This document shows positions 35,328-44,880 of a stretch of DNA of 64,000 nt, one piece after another; positions within the stretch are counted from its first letter, which is position 1, and each line of letters opens with the position of its first letter. The notes under the pieces were generated by a model. It searched no databases. It was not told where the DNA came from and was given only the letters and a program-made list of their open reading frames with translations. This stretch comes from Dehalococcoidia bacterium. Lineage in GTDB: Bacteria; Chloroflexota; Dehalococcoidia; GIF9; AB-539-J10. Location: NCBI GenBank assembly GCA_016930935.1, contig JAFGFT010000008.1, positions 1-64,000 on the forward strand, given 5' to 3'. The translations under genes were made by a program, and so were the position numbers.

Positions 35328-36542
35328 TTGCATGTGAGCGCAGAAGAGGCATGTCTGGGATACGCTGTTCGTGTTGTCACGAAGCTGGACGGACTCAGAG
35401 CGCTGTCGTCTGAATGGGAAGGTCTGTGGCAACATTGTGTTGGCCATCGCACCCCGTTCCTTTCGTACGAGTGGGTGTTGCTGTGGAGCGAACACTACCA
35501 GCTTGATGGCAGCCTGCGTACTCTTGTCGTGACGCGCGATTCGCGTGTTGTGGCCATAGTGCCTCTCACGATGCATCGCTACTCCATCGGACCGTTTAGC
35601 CTGAACGTGGTTGAGACGCCGGGGGAACAGAGTCGCAATCTGATAGGACTCGTTGTTCCGGGTATGGAGCAGGAGCTATCTGGCGTCATTGCGGGATTCA
35701 TAGATCAAGTATTCCTGCGTAAGGGCGTGTGCCTTCGGCTCTTGCTCGTGCCTTCCGATTTGCCGCTCCTCGCTGCACTGGCAGGAGCTTTTGCCGCCGA
35801 TGGTCACGGTGGGCGTATTCGGAACGTAGCGTTCCAGCCCGCGCCATATGCTCCCCTCCCCATCAGCTGGCAGGACTATCTGGATGCGCTTTCACGTTCA
35901 AGGCGCAAGATGCTGCAACGTGCAGCCACGTCACTTGGGATGCATCACGATGTCTGCTATGAGACATGCGGCGCTACTGAGATTCGTTTTGGGATGGAGG
36001 AACTCTACCGCATGCATCAGGAGCGTTGGCATAGCAGCGGAATACGCGGTCTCTTCGCGGACAAGAGGGCACGTGAGTTCCATACCTCTGTCGCTTTGGC
36101 GCTTGGGCGAAGGGATCTCATTCGCGTCTATCGAATGTGTATCGACGGTGAACCGGTCTCCATACACTTTGTCGGCGTTCTGGACGGTGTTCTGTACCTG
36201 ATACGGTCAGGCCGGGATATTGCCTGGGCCGACTATGATGTGGGACATCTTCACGAGGGTGATTGTCTGAAGAGGGCAATCATGGAAGGATTGAGTGAGG
36301 CCGATTTCTTGCGTGGCGCTGAACCGTACAAGTACTACTGGACGAAGCAGTACCGTATGTACAATCAGTTAGTGGTGAGTGGACGTGTCGGCCCCGTCAT
36401 GATGCCGGTCGGCCTTGTGTGGATGTGGCTGAGAATCTCGCAGTTTCTTGAGCATCGTCATACTCCTCGGGAGTTGGCGGCAATCTTGCGGATACGCAGG
36501 CGTGAAGCAAGAGAGCGGAAGGCGATGCGTGTCGATGTATGA
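35328..36542 (+). CDS. CelD/BcsL-type acetyltransferase (Acetyltransf_6)
   Basis: A 404-residue double-GNAT-type protein. WEGLWQHCVGHRTPFLSYEWVLLW at the N-terminus and a C-terminal half with SRRKMLQRAATSLG, FMEELYRMHQERW-like, GEPVSIHFVGVLDGVLYL and AIMEGLSEADFLRGAEPYKY match the CelD/BcsL family linked to extracellular polysaccharide modification. TTG at 35328 or GTG at 35334 may start translation. It closes the four-gene GNAT-like array and suggests a shared envelope or glycan acylation pathway, which is inference. Confidence 0.8.
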   Translation: MHVSAEEACLGYAVRVVTKLDGLRALSSEWEGLWQHCVGHRTPFLSYEWVLLWSEHYQLDGSLRTLVVTRDSRVVAIVPLTMHRYSIGPFSLNVVETPGEQSRNLIGLVVPGMEQELSGVIAGFIDQVFLRKGVCLRLLLVPSDLPLLAALAGAFAADGHGGRIRNVAFQPAPYAPLPISWQDYLDALSRSRRKMLQRAATSLGMHHDVCYETCGATEIRFGMEELYRMHQERWHSSGIRGLFADKRAREFHTSVALALGRRDLIRVYRMCIDGEPVSIHFVGVLDGVLYLIRSGRDIAWADYDVGHLHEGDCLKRAIMEGLSEADFLRGAEPYKYYWTKQYRMYNQLVVSGRVGPVMMPVGLVWMWLRISQFLEHRHTPRELAAILRIRRREARERKAMRVDV

Positions 36543-36655
36543 ACGGAGTGCATCTCAGCAGAGCGAGCACTGGCTAAGTGGTCATCCGGAAGGATGATTG
36601 TGGGAAGACGCGGCATCGTTCACTTACACGAACGGGGCAGATACCCGGGAAGGCA

Positions 36656-37486
36656 CTATTCTGTGGCGCCATTCATCTTGACACCCCTCGCCGCGATGAA
36701 CTGCGCAGTGAGCAGGCGGGTGGGGCTTCGATCCAGCGACTCGGATGCCTTCAGAAGGTGACGAATCAAGTTCTCGTGACCGGGAAGTCGAAGGCGCCGT
36801 AGCAATCGAACGCCGGCCTTCGCGAAGTAGCGGGAGTTGTGGATGATGGCTGTTGTGGCGGTGACGGTGAGGCCTGCATCTTGTAGAGCTTGTGCAAGTC
36901 CGCGTGCCGTGAGCGTCTTTCCAATGAAGTAGGGATTCTTTCCCATCGCAATCCAGGTTCTGAAGAGTGGTTCTGTAAGGTTGGTTGGATTGTCCATGGT
37001 GATGATGAGCACGCCGCCCGGACGAAGTACTCGCGCAAGTTCGCGTATGCTTCGCGTGATATCGCCCGCTTCACTGAAATGGTCGAGCGTTGAGTCAGAC
37101 ACGATGACGTCGAAGGTATCGTCTGCGAATGGCAGCGTTCTTGCGTCTCCCACGGTGTAGGAGGAGGTGCTTGAGCGAAGCATATTCTCGTTGTACTTCG
37201 CTGCGTGAAGCAGAGTGGATGAGATATCCATGGAGACAAGTCGTTCACTCTTGCCGATGCTCCATGAGAAAGCGCGTTCAGGGCACGTTGCCTCGGCAAA
37301 GACATCGGTCTTCCGAACGAGAGGGTTGCCGGTTTCGGGTGCCCACGCGCGGCATAGAGCGAGATGAACCCGTTGGTATTGTGCTGCCAGGAGTGGGTCC
37401 ATGGAGAAGGCGCCGTCCTGGATTCGCTCTACCGTGAGGTTCCAGCGCTGCACATCGGTGCCGTCGACTGTGGGAGATTGTGGCAT
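36656..37486 (-). CDS. SAM-dependent class I methyltransferase
   Basis: A 276-residue methyltransferase of the Methyltransf_11 type. SAM contacts: VSMDISSTLLHAA (motif I/II region) and GDARTLPFADDTFDVIVS, with ELARVLRPGGVLIITMDNP as motif III. The first glycine-rich loop is unusual (ERAFSWSIGKSERLVSMD), so the classical GxGxG is not intact. Acceptor unknown. It starts two bases after the stop of the BKACE gene and is thus in the same operon. Confidence 0.8.
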   Translation of the reverse strand: MPQSPTVDGTDVQRWNLTVERIQDGAFSMDPLLAAQYQRVHLALCRAWAPETGNPLVRKTDVFAEATCPERAFSWSIGKSERLVSMDISSTLLHAAKYNENMLRSSTSSYTVGDARTLPFADDTFDVIVSDSTLDHFSEAGDITRSIRELARVLRPGGVLIITMDNPTNLTEPLFRTWIAMGKNPYFIGKTLTARGLAQALQDAGLTVTATTAIIHNSRYFAKAGVRLLRRLRLPGHENLIRHLLKASESLDRSPTRLLTAQFIAARGVKMNGATE

Positions 37487-37488
37487 TG

Positions 37489-38376
37489 CTAGCGTTCCGT
37501 GTCGGTAGTGCGCCCGTAGGCTCCGTGGCCGGACTGAAGATTCAGTAGTCCGCGCAACTCTGATGGCGCCATTACTTCCCGTTCGTTGGCTGCGGCAAGC
37601 GTGTGAATGCGGGTGAGCAGGTCAATGTTGCGGGCGAGCCGCCGGTGCTTCATGTCATAGAATAGCTGGTCCTCGAGGCCTACGCGCACGCCTCCACCCA
37701 TTGCGACTGCCACAGAGTTCATTGGCAATTGTGCGTTGCCGATGCCCGCCAGGCTCCAGTAGGATTGAGGTGGGAGGTCGCGAATCATCATGCCTGCGTG
37801 GAGCATGTCAGCCTGTGCGGAAGCGATGTTGCCAAGCAGCAGGTTGAAATAGTGGGGTGGTTCAATCAGTCCCTTGCTTTCGAGGTACTTCGCGTAGTTG
37901 ATCATTCCTGCATCGAAAGCTTCGAGTTCGGGCAGGATGCCCCGCTTCTTCATCTCAGCAGCAAGTCGCCCTATCATGGAGGGGGCATTCATGCTGTCCT
38001 GTCCGCTGAAGTTCATGGAACTGAGCGTGAGACTGCCCATGTCCGGCTTCAGACTGCCCTCCAGTGACAATGGCTCCGCCCTCTTCTCAAATTCATGGAC
38101 AAGCCTGCCACTGAGAGAGACTGCGAGTACCAGGTCGGGCGCGTATCTCCGTATCCCTTCAACGATGCGCCCGTACGTGCCGGAATCGTGGGCAGGTTCA
38201 CCTGTGGCTTCGTCCCTGGCATGGAGGTGGACCATCGTGATGCCCATCTCGAATGCCTGGTGCACATCTTCAACTATCTCTGCAATACTAAGCGGAGCAT
38301 GGGGCGTCATCTCCCGCGTGGGAATCATTCCCGTGGGAGCGAAGTTAATTATCAGGGGTATAGTCTGTTCCTGCAT
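37489..38376 (-). CDS. BKACE-family beta-keto acid cleavage enzyme (DUF849)
   Basis: A 295-residue Zn-dependent TIM-barrel enzyme. It begins IPLIINFAPTGMIPTREM, with the metal-binding HLHARD motif, LPELEAFDAGM and GGGVRVGLEDQLFY. The family condenses a beta-keto acid with acetyl-CoA to give acetoacetate and an acyl-CoA; the founding member, Kce, acts on 3-keto-5-aminohexanoate in lysine fermentation. No other lysine-fermentation gene is near, so the true substrate is open. It is cotranscribed with a methyltransferase. Confidence 0.88.
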   Translation of the reverse strand: MQEQTIPLIINFAPTGMIPTREMTPHAPLSIAEIVEDVHQAFEMGITMVHLHARDEATGEPAHDSGTYGRIVEGIRRYAPDLVLAVSLSGRLVHEFEKRAEPLSLEGSLKPDMGSLTLSSMNFSGQDSMNAPSMIGRLAAEMKKRGILPELEAFDAGMINYAKYLESKGLIEPPHYFNLLLGNIASAQADMLHAGMMIRDLPPQSYWSLAGIGNAQLPMNSVAVAMGGGVRVGLEDQLFYDMKHRRLARNIDLLTRIHTLAAANEREVMAPSELRGLLNLQSGHGAYGRTTDTER

Positions 38377-38396
38377 CGAGTTTGCCAGTCCCTCAA

Positions 38397-38834
38397 CTAT
38401 CCGACCGGCGCATACTCAATCTCGACTTCCTCTGACATCGGACCGCGGTTGCCGTCCTCGGCGATTACCTGGATTTGATAGTAGTATCGCACGGTCGAAT
38501 AGAGTTCCGTCGTGTGTATCTCAACGTCTTTGTAGCTGGTCGCAAACGTGACCGCCTGAAGCTCCACCTCTGTCTTTTCTCCGTCCGGTGAGCCCAGCCC
38601 CTGTTCCGCACGGTAGATGGCATAGCCTTCAACCCTGCTGTCGGTACTCGCGTCCCACGTGACGACAATCATGTCCTCAGACTGCTCTGCGCCAGGGCTT
38701 AGCGTGACGCCCACGTTCTTGGGGGCCGGCAGAGGCTTGTCCTCGGGGGAGCAGCCAACCGTGGCACTACAGAGAAGACAGAGTGCCAACAAAGGGACCA
38801 CTAGAGTCTGCAGACGAAGAGAGTGTGTTCTCAT
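38397..38834 (-). CDS. Lipoprotein with a fibronectin type III domain
   Basis: A 145-residue exported lipoprotein: signal peptide with lipobox TVGC at about residue 28, then one FN3 domain (about 38-142) with IVVTWDAS, VEGYAIYRAE and YYYQIQVIAEDGNRGP. It is probably a small surface-binding protein. It lies 20 bases upstream of the BKACE gene, on the same strand. Confidence 0.75.
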   Translation of the reverse strand: MRTHSLRLQTLVVPLLALCLLCSATVGCSPEDKPLPAPKNVGVTLSPGAEQSEDMIVVTWDASTDSRVEGYAIYRAEQGLGSPDGEKTEVELQAVTFATSYKDVEIHTTELYSTVRYYYQIQVIAEDGNRGPMSEEVEIEYAPVG

Positions 38835-38942
38835 TGCTTTTTCCTTCAGGTTGAGTTTGAACGTGAGCCACGGATTGATGTGGAGCCATTATAGCGTAGC
38901 AACGTTGAATGTTGGTAGCGAGAGCAGTTGAAGAAGTCCCTG

Positions 38943-40967
38943 TCAGTTCCAGATGCCACGTATCCGGGCCGCGATATCGTGTTCCGGTGGTTCAAACGAT
39001 GGCAACTCAGGGGCCTGTTCCTCCACGCCGCATGAGCGCTGTTCCATCGTTCCCACCACATCGTCGGTGAAGAATCGGCATCTCTGAGCGTATGTGTGGC
39101 GGTCGGTTGTCCCCGGAGTCCTGCCGTAGAATCGTAGCGGCCACAACACGTAGAGGAAGTCCCGGGCGCGTGTCATTGCGACGTAGGTCAGACGCAGTTC
39201 TTCATCTATCTCCTCCTGGCTCCCCGTGGCCATGTCCGATGGTAGGCAGCCGTCTGCGGCGTGGATGAGATAGACCACGTCCCATTCGAGACCCTTGGCG
39301 GAGTGTACCGTGGAGAGAACGAGCCAGTCATCGTCCTTGATTGGGGGGCCTGCGAGGTCGCTTGTCGACATGGGAGGGTCGAGCACGAGGTTGTCGAGAA
39401 ATGACTCGAGAGATGTGTATCCCGTGGCAAGTTGCTCGATGTGGGCTATGTCGTGCTCCCGTGCCTCGGAGTTCTCATAGTTTTCCTTGAGAAGCGGCGT
39501 GTAGAACATCCTGACACGTTCTATCAGAGTGGAAGGGACTTCGCTTCTGACGCGTACAAGGTCAGCCATGAGGTGTCCCAACCGGTGGAGTCCGTCTCGT
39601 GCAGACGGAGGCGCAGAGAACGATTCGACCGACGCAGGGTCGTATCCGTGCGACGCCACGTGCGTGAAGATAGCATTTGCCGTCGCAGGACCGATGCCGC
39701 TGATGAGTTGCAGGACGCGGAACCATGCAATCTCGTCTCTGGGATTCTCCACAATACGCAGGAGACTTACGACGTCCTTCACGTGAGCGGCCTCAAGGAA
39801 TCTGAGACCTCCGTACTTGTGGAATGGGATGTTCTTGCGCGTGAGTGCCAGTTCAAGAGATGCGGAGTGAGAAGCGGCGCGGAATAGTACAGCCTGACGG
39901 CGCAGTGAGATGCCCTGTTCGTAGTGTTCAAGCACCAGCCGTATGACCTCTTCATCCTCGTGTCCCTCGTCTGCGCACGTGATGAGCTGCGGCTGCTGAC
40001 CCTGTCCCCTCGTGGCCCACAGGTCTTTCGTGTAGCGCTCATGTGCCTGTGCGATAACCCTGTTGGTGGTATCGAGGATGGGTTCCAGCGAGCGGTAGTT
40101 CTGGTCGAGTGTCACGATAGTGGCATCCTTGAACTGGGAGGGAAAATCCAGCATGTTCCTTACTGTTGCCGAGCGGAAGCTGTAGATGCTCTGGGCATCA
40201 TCTCCCACCACTGTGATGTTCTGATTTCTTTCACGCAATCGTGAGAGTATGCCTGCCTGGATGCGGTTGGTGTCCTGGTATTCATCGACGAGTATGTGGT
40301 CGAAGCGGCCACCCAGGGCGTCCTTCAAACGTGGGTCCTCAAGCAGGTAATACAGATAGAGCAGCAGGTCGTCATAGTCCAGCACACTCTGCTTCTGTTT
40401 CCGTTCAACGTAGGCGCTGAACAACGCAGTGAGGTCGTCTTTCCATTCGAGACACCACGGATAGTGCTTTGAGAGTACTGTTGTGAGGTCTTCATCGGAG
40501 TTTACGCGGCGGGAATAGATACCCATGCACGTTGCTTTTCGCGGAAATCGCTTGTTCTTTCTGGCGAATCCCATCTCATTGCGCACGAGGTTGAGAAAAT
40601 CCTCTGCATCTGTCCTGTCGATAACGGTGAAGTCGGGCGAGAGCCCCGCAGGTCGTGCGTACAGTCGTAATATCCTGTTCGCGACAGCGTGGAAGGTGCC
40701 TCCCCACGCCCGCTGCACAACCCCGGGATACGCGGTCAATGCAGCCCCCGCCCTCTTCAGCATCTCCTCTGCAGCGCGGCGTGTGAAAGAGAGAAGCAGA
40801 ATTCGTTCGGGAGAGACTCCTTCGGAAATCAGGTAGGCTACGCGGTACGCGAGTGTCTTGGTCTTGCCACTTCCCGCACCGGCCACGATGAGCAACGGGC
40901 CGTCACCGTGAGAGACAGCCTCACGTTGTCGCGGATTCAATTCCTGGAGCAATTCTGGTGTTAACAT
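38943..40967 (-). CDS. UvrD/PcrA-type superfamily 1 DNA helicase
   Basis: A 674-residue 3'-5' helicase. Walker A GAGSGKTKTLAYR, motif II VDEYQDTNR, motif III GDDAQSIYSFR, motif IV YRSLEPIL and motif VI VAMTRARDFLYV are all present. LNPRQREAVSHGDGP is the Q motif. It unwinds DNA in repair and replication-fork rescue. It is somewhat shorter at the C-terminus than E. coli UvrD, so the RNA-polymerase- or UvrB-binding tail may be missing. Confidence 0.93.
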   Translation of the reverse strand: MLTPELLQELNPRQREAVSHGDGPLLIVAGAGSGKTKTLAYRVAYLISEGVSPERILLLSFTRRAAEEMLKRAGAALTAYPGVVQRAWGGTFHAVANRILRLYARPAGLSPDFTVIDRTDAEDFLNLVRNEMGFARKNKRFPRKATCMGIYSRRVNSDEDLTTVLSKHYPWCLEWKDDLTALFSAYVERKQKQSVLDYDDLLLYLYYLLEDPRLKDALGGRFDHILVDEYQDTNRIQAGILSRLRERNQNITVVGDDAQSIYSFRSATVRNMLDFPSQFKDATIVTLDQNYRSLEPILDTTNRVIAQAHERYTKDLWATRGQGQQPQLITCADEGHEDEEVIRLVLEHYEQGISLRRQAVLFRAASHSASLELALTRKNIPFHKYGGLRFLEAAHVKDVVSLLRIVENPRDEIAWFRVLQLISGIGPATANAIFTHVASHGYDPASVESFSAPPSARDGLHRLGHLMADLVRVRSEVPSTLIERVRMFYTPLLKENYENSEAREHDIAHIEQLATGYTSLESFLDNLVLDPPMSTSDLAGPPIKDDDWLVLSTVHSAKGLEWDVVYLIHAADGCLPSDMATGSQEEIDEELRLTYVAMTRARDFLYVLWPLRFYGRTPGTTDRHTYAQRCRFFTDDVVGTMEQRSCGVEEQAPELPSFEPPEHDIAARIRGIWN

Positions 40968-41168
40968 GTCTCGGCAGCAGGGTACATGCTGAGTATACTA
41001 CCAGCCTCTTTCTCGACGGGCTAACCGTGCTGGCATCCTCGTTTATCCGGTGTGGCAGGGTCTGTTGACTTGTGCTTTTGCCTTGCCCTAAGCTAGCCGC
41101 TACAGGATTCTCCGGAGTTGCCTTGTCCACACAGGGAGAGTGTGAATCTGAATTGGGAGGGACCAGGA

Positions 41169-42029
41169 ATGACGGTACGGATTACCACGCTTGTTGAGAA
41201 TACGGTGAGTTGGGCCAATCTGCTTGGAGAATGGGGTCTCTCCATGCTGGTGGAGACGGAAGAACTCACATTCCTGTCTGACGCAGGGACCACGTCCGCT
41301 GCGGCGAAGAACTCGGTTGCTCTGGGAGTATCGCTCACCGGAGTCGATGTGGTGACTATCAGTCATGGACATTTCGATCACATGGGTGGTCTGATTCCGC
41401 TGCTGCAATTCATCCGAAAGCCTGTGCACGTTATCGGACATCCGAGCATATTCGATAGCAAGTATGCGTATCATCCCGGTTCAAAGATGTGCGAGTATGT
41501 GGATGATTCTGACTATGAATACATCGGCGCGCCCTACTCCAGGGAGGAGTACGAGAGGTGCGGCGCCCGCTTCGTGCTGGGCACGGACCCCGTCTGGTTG
41601 ACTGATAATGTGGTTACGAGTGGCGAGGTTCCGGTGCTGACCGACTATGAGACTATTGACGCCATGCTTCTTGTGAAGCAAGGCGACGAGTATGTTCCGG
41701 ACCCTCTTCCTGATGACCTTTCTGTCTTCATCAAGACGGAGAAAGGCCTTGTGGTGGTGCTTGGTTGTGCCCACCGTGGCATCATCAACCACCTGTGGCG
41801 CGGATTGGAGCTGACCGGGCTGGATAGAGTCTACGCCGTCGTAGGAGGTACGCACCTTATCGCTGCAGACGATGCTCGTATCGCGGAGACGATACGTGAG
41901 CTGAAGCGGCTCCAGGTAGAGGTTGTGGCAGCGTCGCATTGCACCGGCTTCAAGGCGGCGTGTGCACTCAGTCAGGCATTTGGAGATGCTTTCCAACTCA
42001 ACAACGCAGGAACGCGCCTGACATTCTAG
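41169..42029 (+). CDS. MBL-fold hydrolase (DHPR-phosphate synthase-like)
   Basis: A 286-residue MBL-fold protein with HGHFDHMGGL as the HxHxDH metal site, GCAHRGIINHL, VVGGTHLI and ASHCTGFKAA. This set matches the group annotated as 7,8-dihydropterin-6-methyl-4-(beta-D-ribofuranosyl)aminobenzene-5'-phosphate synthase-like. That activity is proven only for some archaeal members, so the function is uncertain. The start at 41169 follows GGGAGGG. Confidence 0.8.
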   Translation: MTVRITTLVENTVSWANLLGEWGLSMLVETEELTFLSDAGTTSAAAKNSVALGVSLTGVDVVTISHGHFDHMGGLIPLLQFIRKPVHVIGHPSIFDSKYAYHPGSKMCEYVDDSDYEYIGAPYSREEYERCGARFVLGTDPVWLTDNVVTSGEVPVLTDYETIDAMLLVKQGDEYVPDPLPDDLSVFIKTEKGLVVVLGCAHRGIINHLWRGLELTGLDRVYAVVGGTHLIAADDARIAETIRELKRLQVEVVAASHCTGFKAACALSQAFGDAFQLNNAGTRLTF

Positions 42030-42457
42030 AACCCTGTATTGGTTCGGCGGAACTTGAATGCTTCCATGCCTCAGTGCATGGTGGGGTGGACGTTGGTGCT
42101 TCTTGTCGGCCGCACTACGCGGCAGACAGTCAGGTTGACGTGTGCTGTCTTGAGCGGAGGAGATGATGTGGAACCTGCCGTCTGTGATGTGGTGAGTCTC
42201 ACCGGCAGCCCCGGACCTCGAGATGCCCAACTTTTCGGGTGCGCAACAGACTGACACTGCCTCCATCAGTCACTCCACTGTACGCAAGAGCCTGCAACTG
42301 GACTTTCCTTGTTGAAAGGGAGATGTGCCACAATGAGAATCCGCCCCGTCTTCGCCCTGTTGAGATGTAGCATCCTGATTTAGGAACTCGTGTACGGTCC
42401 CCGACATATGGCGCATCTCGAGATGAAGACTGCTTCCAAGAGAACAGGAGGAAGATA
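42030..42457. other. Long intergenic region without a recognised gene
   Basis: 428 bases between the MBL gene and a small membrane protein gene. Only very short start-RBS-like frames occur (for example a 15-residue frame after GAAAGGGAG at about 42332). No tRNA, clear riboswitch or homologous peptide was recognised. Confidence 0.35.
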
Positions 42458-42928
42458 TTGAACAAAGGCGTCAAGATAGGATTGGGAGTTGCGGTGGGAG
42501 TGGTCGCGATTCTGGTCGGCGTGAGCCTGTTCGGCGAGTCCGGGGCAGAATCCTATGAAAATGCCGAAGAGTACGTTGAGAAAGACGTGAACGCATATAT
42601 AGATGCTGCTCTGGACAATGATCACGTCAGGCTTGAGGACAGGTACGGCAAATCGCTGGCAGGGTTGGGAGAGACGATATATCTCAACTACCAGATTGAC
42701 GGGCAGAGAGCGAGAATAGTCGCGATAGAACGGTCCACGGATGAGTGCTGGGCAACCGTTGAGGGAGCATATGTTGCAATGGCCAGCAACACGACACATG
42801 ACAGTTGCACGTTCCTCTACACATACAAGAATGGCAGATGGCAACTGGCAGTGATACGGGTCGAGACCTACTCGGAAGGGAGCCAGTTGGCGGAGTTTGA
42901 ATGGCGGAGAGACATTCCGTTCAAATGA
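42458..42928 (+). CDS. Membrane-anchored protein of unknown function
   Basis: A 156-residue protein starting with TTG after a perfect AGGAGG. An N-terminal membrane helix (about 7-25) is followed by an exported domain with AEEYVEKDVNAYIDAALD and a beta-rich part with TFLYTYKNGRWQLAVIRVET. The latter pattern suggests an NTF2/SnoaL-like or DUF4878-like fold, but the match is weak. No catalytic residues can be named. Confidence 0.6.
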   Translation: MNKGVKIGLGVAVGVVAILVGVSLFGESGAESYENAEEYVEKDVNAYIDAALDNDHVRLEDRYGKSLAGLGETIYLNYQIDGQRARIVAIERSTDECWATVEGAYVAMASNTTHDSCTFLYTYKNGRWQLAVIRVETYSEGSQLAEFEWRRDIPFK

Positions 42929-43153
42929 TCTGAATGGGAGTCTTCGAAGTGGCCTCAGGAGCAGATGCTTTGGCCCTCACAGTGTATCAGTCTGTGTTGG
43001 CCGTTCGAACTGATGCAGGGCCCGCAACCCGATGACTGCCACACCTGGCATTTCCGGCACTTTCAGCGCACTTTGACACCCCTCATGTGCCGAACTACAC
43101 TCGGCCTCAAGTCAATCTAACCATTAGTACATAATGCTACCAGGAGGACTGTC

Positions 43154-44389
43154 ATGGAGCGCACCGTTGCATTTGCAAAGGTCGAAGGGGAGGACGTTGA
43201 GGGTGCCGTCCGCCATGCGGTGAGTCTCAGCGGGGGGCTGGACAGACTCATTTCATCGACATCGCGCGTCCTTGTCAAGCCTAATCTGTGGAGTCCTCAG
43301 CGGTCTGGTACCGGTTCTATCACGGACGCCAGCGTCACTGAGGCGGTCACGAAACTGGTGCTCGAGTATGGCGCCCGGTCCGTCGTCATCGGCGACGGAT
43401 GTGGTGCCGGCTACGATGGTCACGCGTGGAGCACTGATGAAGCGTTCGTGACTTCTGGCCTTCGTGACGTCGCCAATCGTCTTGGCGTGGAGCTTCGGAA
43501 TCTCAACTCGGATGCATTTGAAGAAGTCGAGATTCCTGATGCACGCGTCATGGACCGGGTGAAGATTGCTCGGACAGCGCTGGAAAGCGATGTCATCATC
43601 AGCGTACCCGTTCTGAAGAGCCACATCAGAACCCACGTGACATTGAGCCTGAAGAACATGAAAGGAGTCATTGCCGGTGCTGAGAAGCGGAAAACGCATC
43701 GTCTCGGTCTTGATCAGGCCATCGTCGACCTGAACAGGGTGGTGTGTCCGCATTTCGTTGTGCTGGATGCAACGATGGGTATGCAGGGACTGTGGAGCTA
43801 TCCCGATGACTGCGTGTCTATTGGCCTGGTGGGAGCAGGAGCACACGCATTGTCGGTGGACCTCGCAGGGGCGTGGCTCATGGGTATCGACCCGAATCGT
43901 GTCATGCACCTGCGCTACAGGGCGCAGGATGAAGGTCTGCCGGTGGGTCTGGAGGGCATACCACTGGTGGGTGAGCCAGTTGAGGCGTACCGTGCGAAGT
44001 TCAAGACCGGGTTTGAGGTTTTCAGTGAACGGTACCCCGGCGTCACCATCCTGCAGGGGGAATCGGCCTGCACCGGGTGCACCAGCGAACTGGTGACTGC
44101 GCTGAAGTATCTGGACATCTCAGGCTACTCTCCGGAGATGGCAGGACTGCATATCGTATTGGGCGACGTAGCAGAAGTGTCTCCTGCCGCGAAGCTCGCA
44201 GTGCTGGGGCGGTGTGCCGCAGCACATGCGCCACTCGGAGTATTCGCGGGGGGATGTCCCCCGTCTGAGGAGACTGTCATCAGGGCGCTGTGTGAGGCGT
44301 CGCACGTCGACCCCGCAGCAGTGCTTTATACCAGGGACAGGACGCGCAGGGAACTGTGGGACTCGACCAGAGAGTCACTTGAACATTAG
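43154..44389 (+). CDS. DUF362-domain protein, paralogue A
   Basis: A 411-residue DUF362 protein. VLVKPNLWSPQRSGTGSITDASVTEAV opens the domain, and GDGCGAGYDGHAW, VPVLKSHIRTHVTLSLKNMKG and EKRKTHRLGLDQAIVDL follow. A CTGC motif (Cys306 and Cys309) may hold metal or form a disulfide. DUF362 proteins often carry Fe-S clusters, but a full ferredoxin domain is absent here. It has the same length and Cys positions as the paralogue at 45504. Function unknown. Confidence 0.8.
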   Translation: MERTVAFAKVEGEDVEGAVRHAVSLSGGLDRLISSTSRVLVKPNLWSPQRSGTGSITDASVTEAVTKLVLEYGARSVVIGDGCGAGYDGHAWSTDEAFVTSGLRDVANRLGVELRNLNSDAFEEVEIPDARVMDRVKIARTALESDVIISVPVLKSHIRTHVTLSLKNMKGVIAGAEKRKTHRLGLDQAIVDLNRVVCPHFVVLDATMGMQGLWSYPDDCVSIGLVGAGAHALSVDLAGAWLMGIDPNRVMHLRYRAQDEGLPVGLEGIPLVGEPVEAYRAKFKTGFEVFSERYPGVTILQGESACTGCTSELVTALKYLDISGYSPEMAGLHIVLGDVAEVSPAAKLAVLGRCAAAHAPLGVFAGGCPPSEETVIRALCEASHVDPAAVLYTRDRTRRELWDSTRESLEH

Positions 44390-44415
44390 CCCACGGCGGT
44401 ATCGGGCGTATCCCG

Positions 44416-44880
44416 TCAGAGGGTGCGGAGCTCGATGTGTATCTCGCGGTCAATGGTGATGACCGCATAGCCGGCGTGCGCGGGTCCGGGGTTCACCATA
44501 TGGCTGCCCTCGACGATGTCGTTGTAAGGCACATGTGAGTGGCCGAAGACTATCAGGGCAGGGTCCTCAGGAAACATTGCCCGAACCCTTGCGGCTATCC
44601 CGTGTGGCGCTCCGGAGCCATGGGTAACGCCTACGGTCACTCCGCTGAACGTGAACAGTTGTCGGTGGGGTAGTTGGAGCTTGATTGCGGTGGAATCCAT
44701 GTTTCCTGCCACCGCGATTACCGTCCCGACCCTCCGCAGTTCCTCAAGCAGTGAAGCCTCCGTGTGGTCTCCTGCATGCACTATGAGACTTGCATCCTGC
44801 AGGGCGGCAAGAAGAGATGGTGGCAGTTCACTCAGGCTGCTCCTGTGTGAATCTGAGATTGCGACGATGGTGTTGTCCAC
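44416..44880 (-). CDS. YfcE/MJ0936-type metallophosphoesterase
   Basis: A 154-residue phosphodiesterase fold: AISDSHRSSL (D-x-H), VHAGDHTE (GDxx), GNMD, THGSG and FGHSHVPYND are the metal-binding motifs of the YfcE/MJ0936 group. It would hydrolyse phosphodiesters with Mn or other metals. The start is taken as GTG at 44880 with GGGAGAG upstream, because the longer upstream frame has no homology. It lies between the two DUF362 genes on the opposite strand. Confidence 0.85.
   Translation of the reverse strand: MDNTIVAISDSHRSSLSELPPSLLAALQDASLIVHAGDHTEASLLEELRRVGTVIAVAGNMDSTAIKLQLPHRQLFTFSGVTVGVTHGSGAPHGIAARVRAMFPEDPALIVFGHSHVPYNDIVEGSHMVNPGPAHAGYAVITIDREIHIELRTL

Noticed and set aside
41481-42266. 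261-codon minus-strand frame
   Set aside because: Antisense to the MBL gene, with no start signal.
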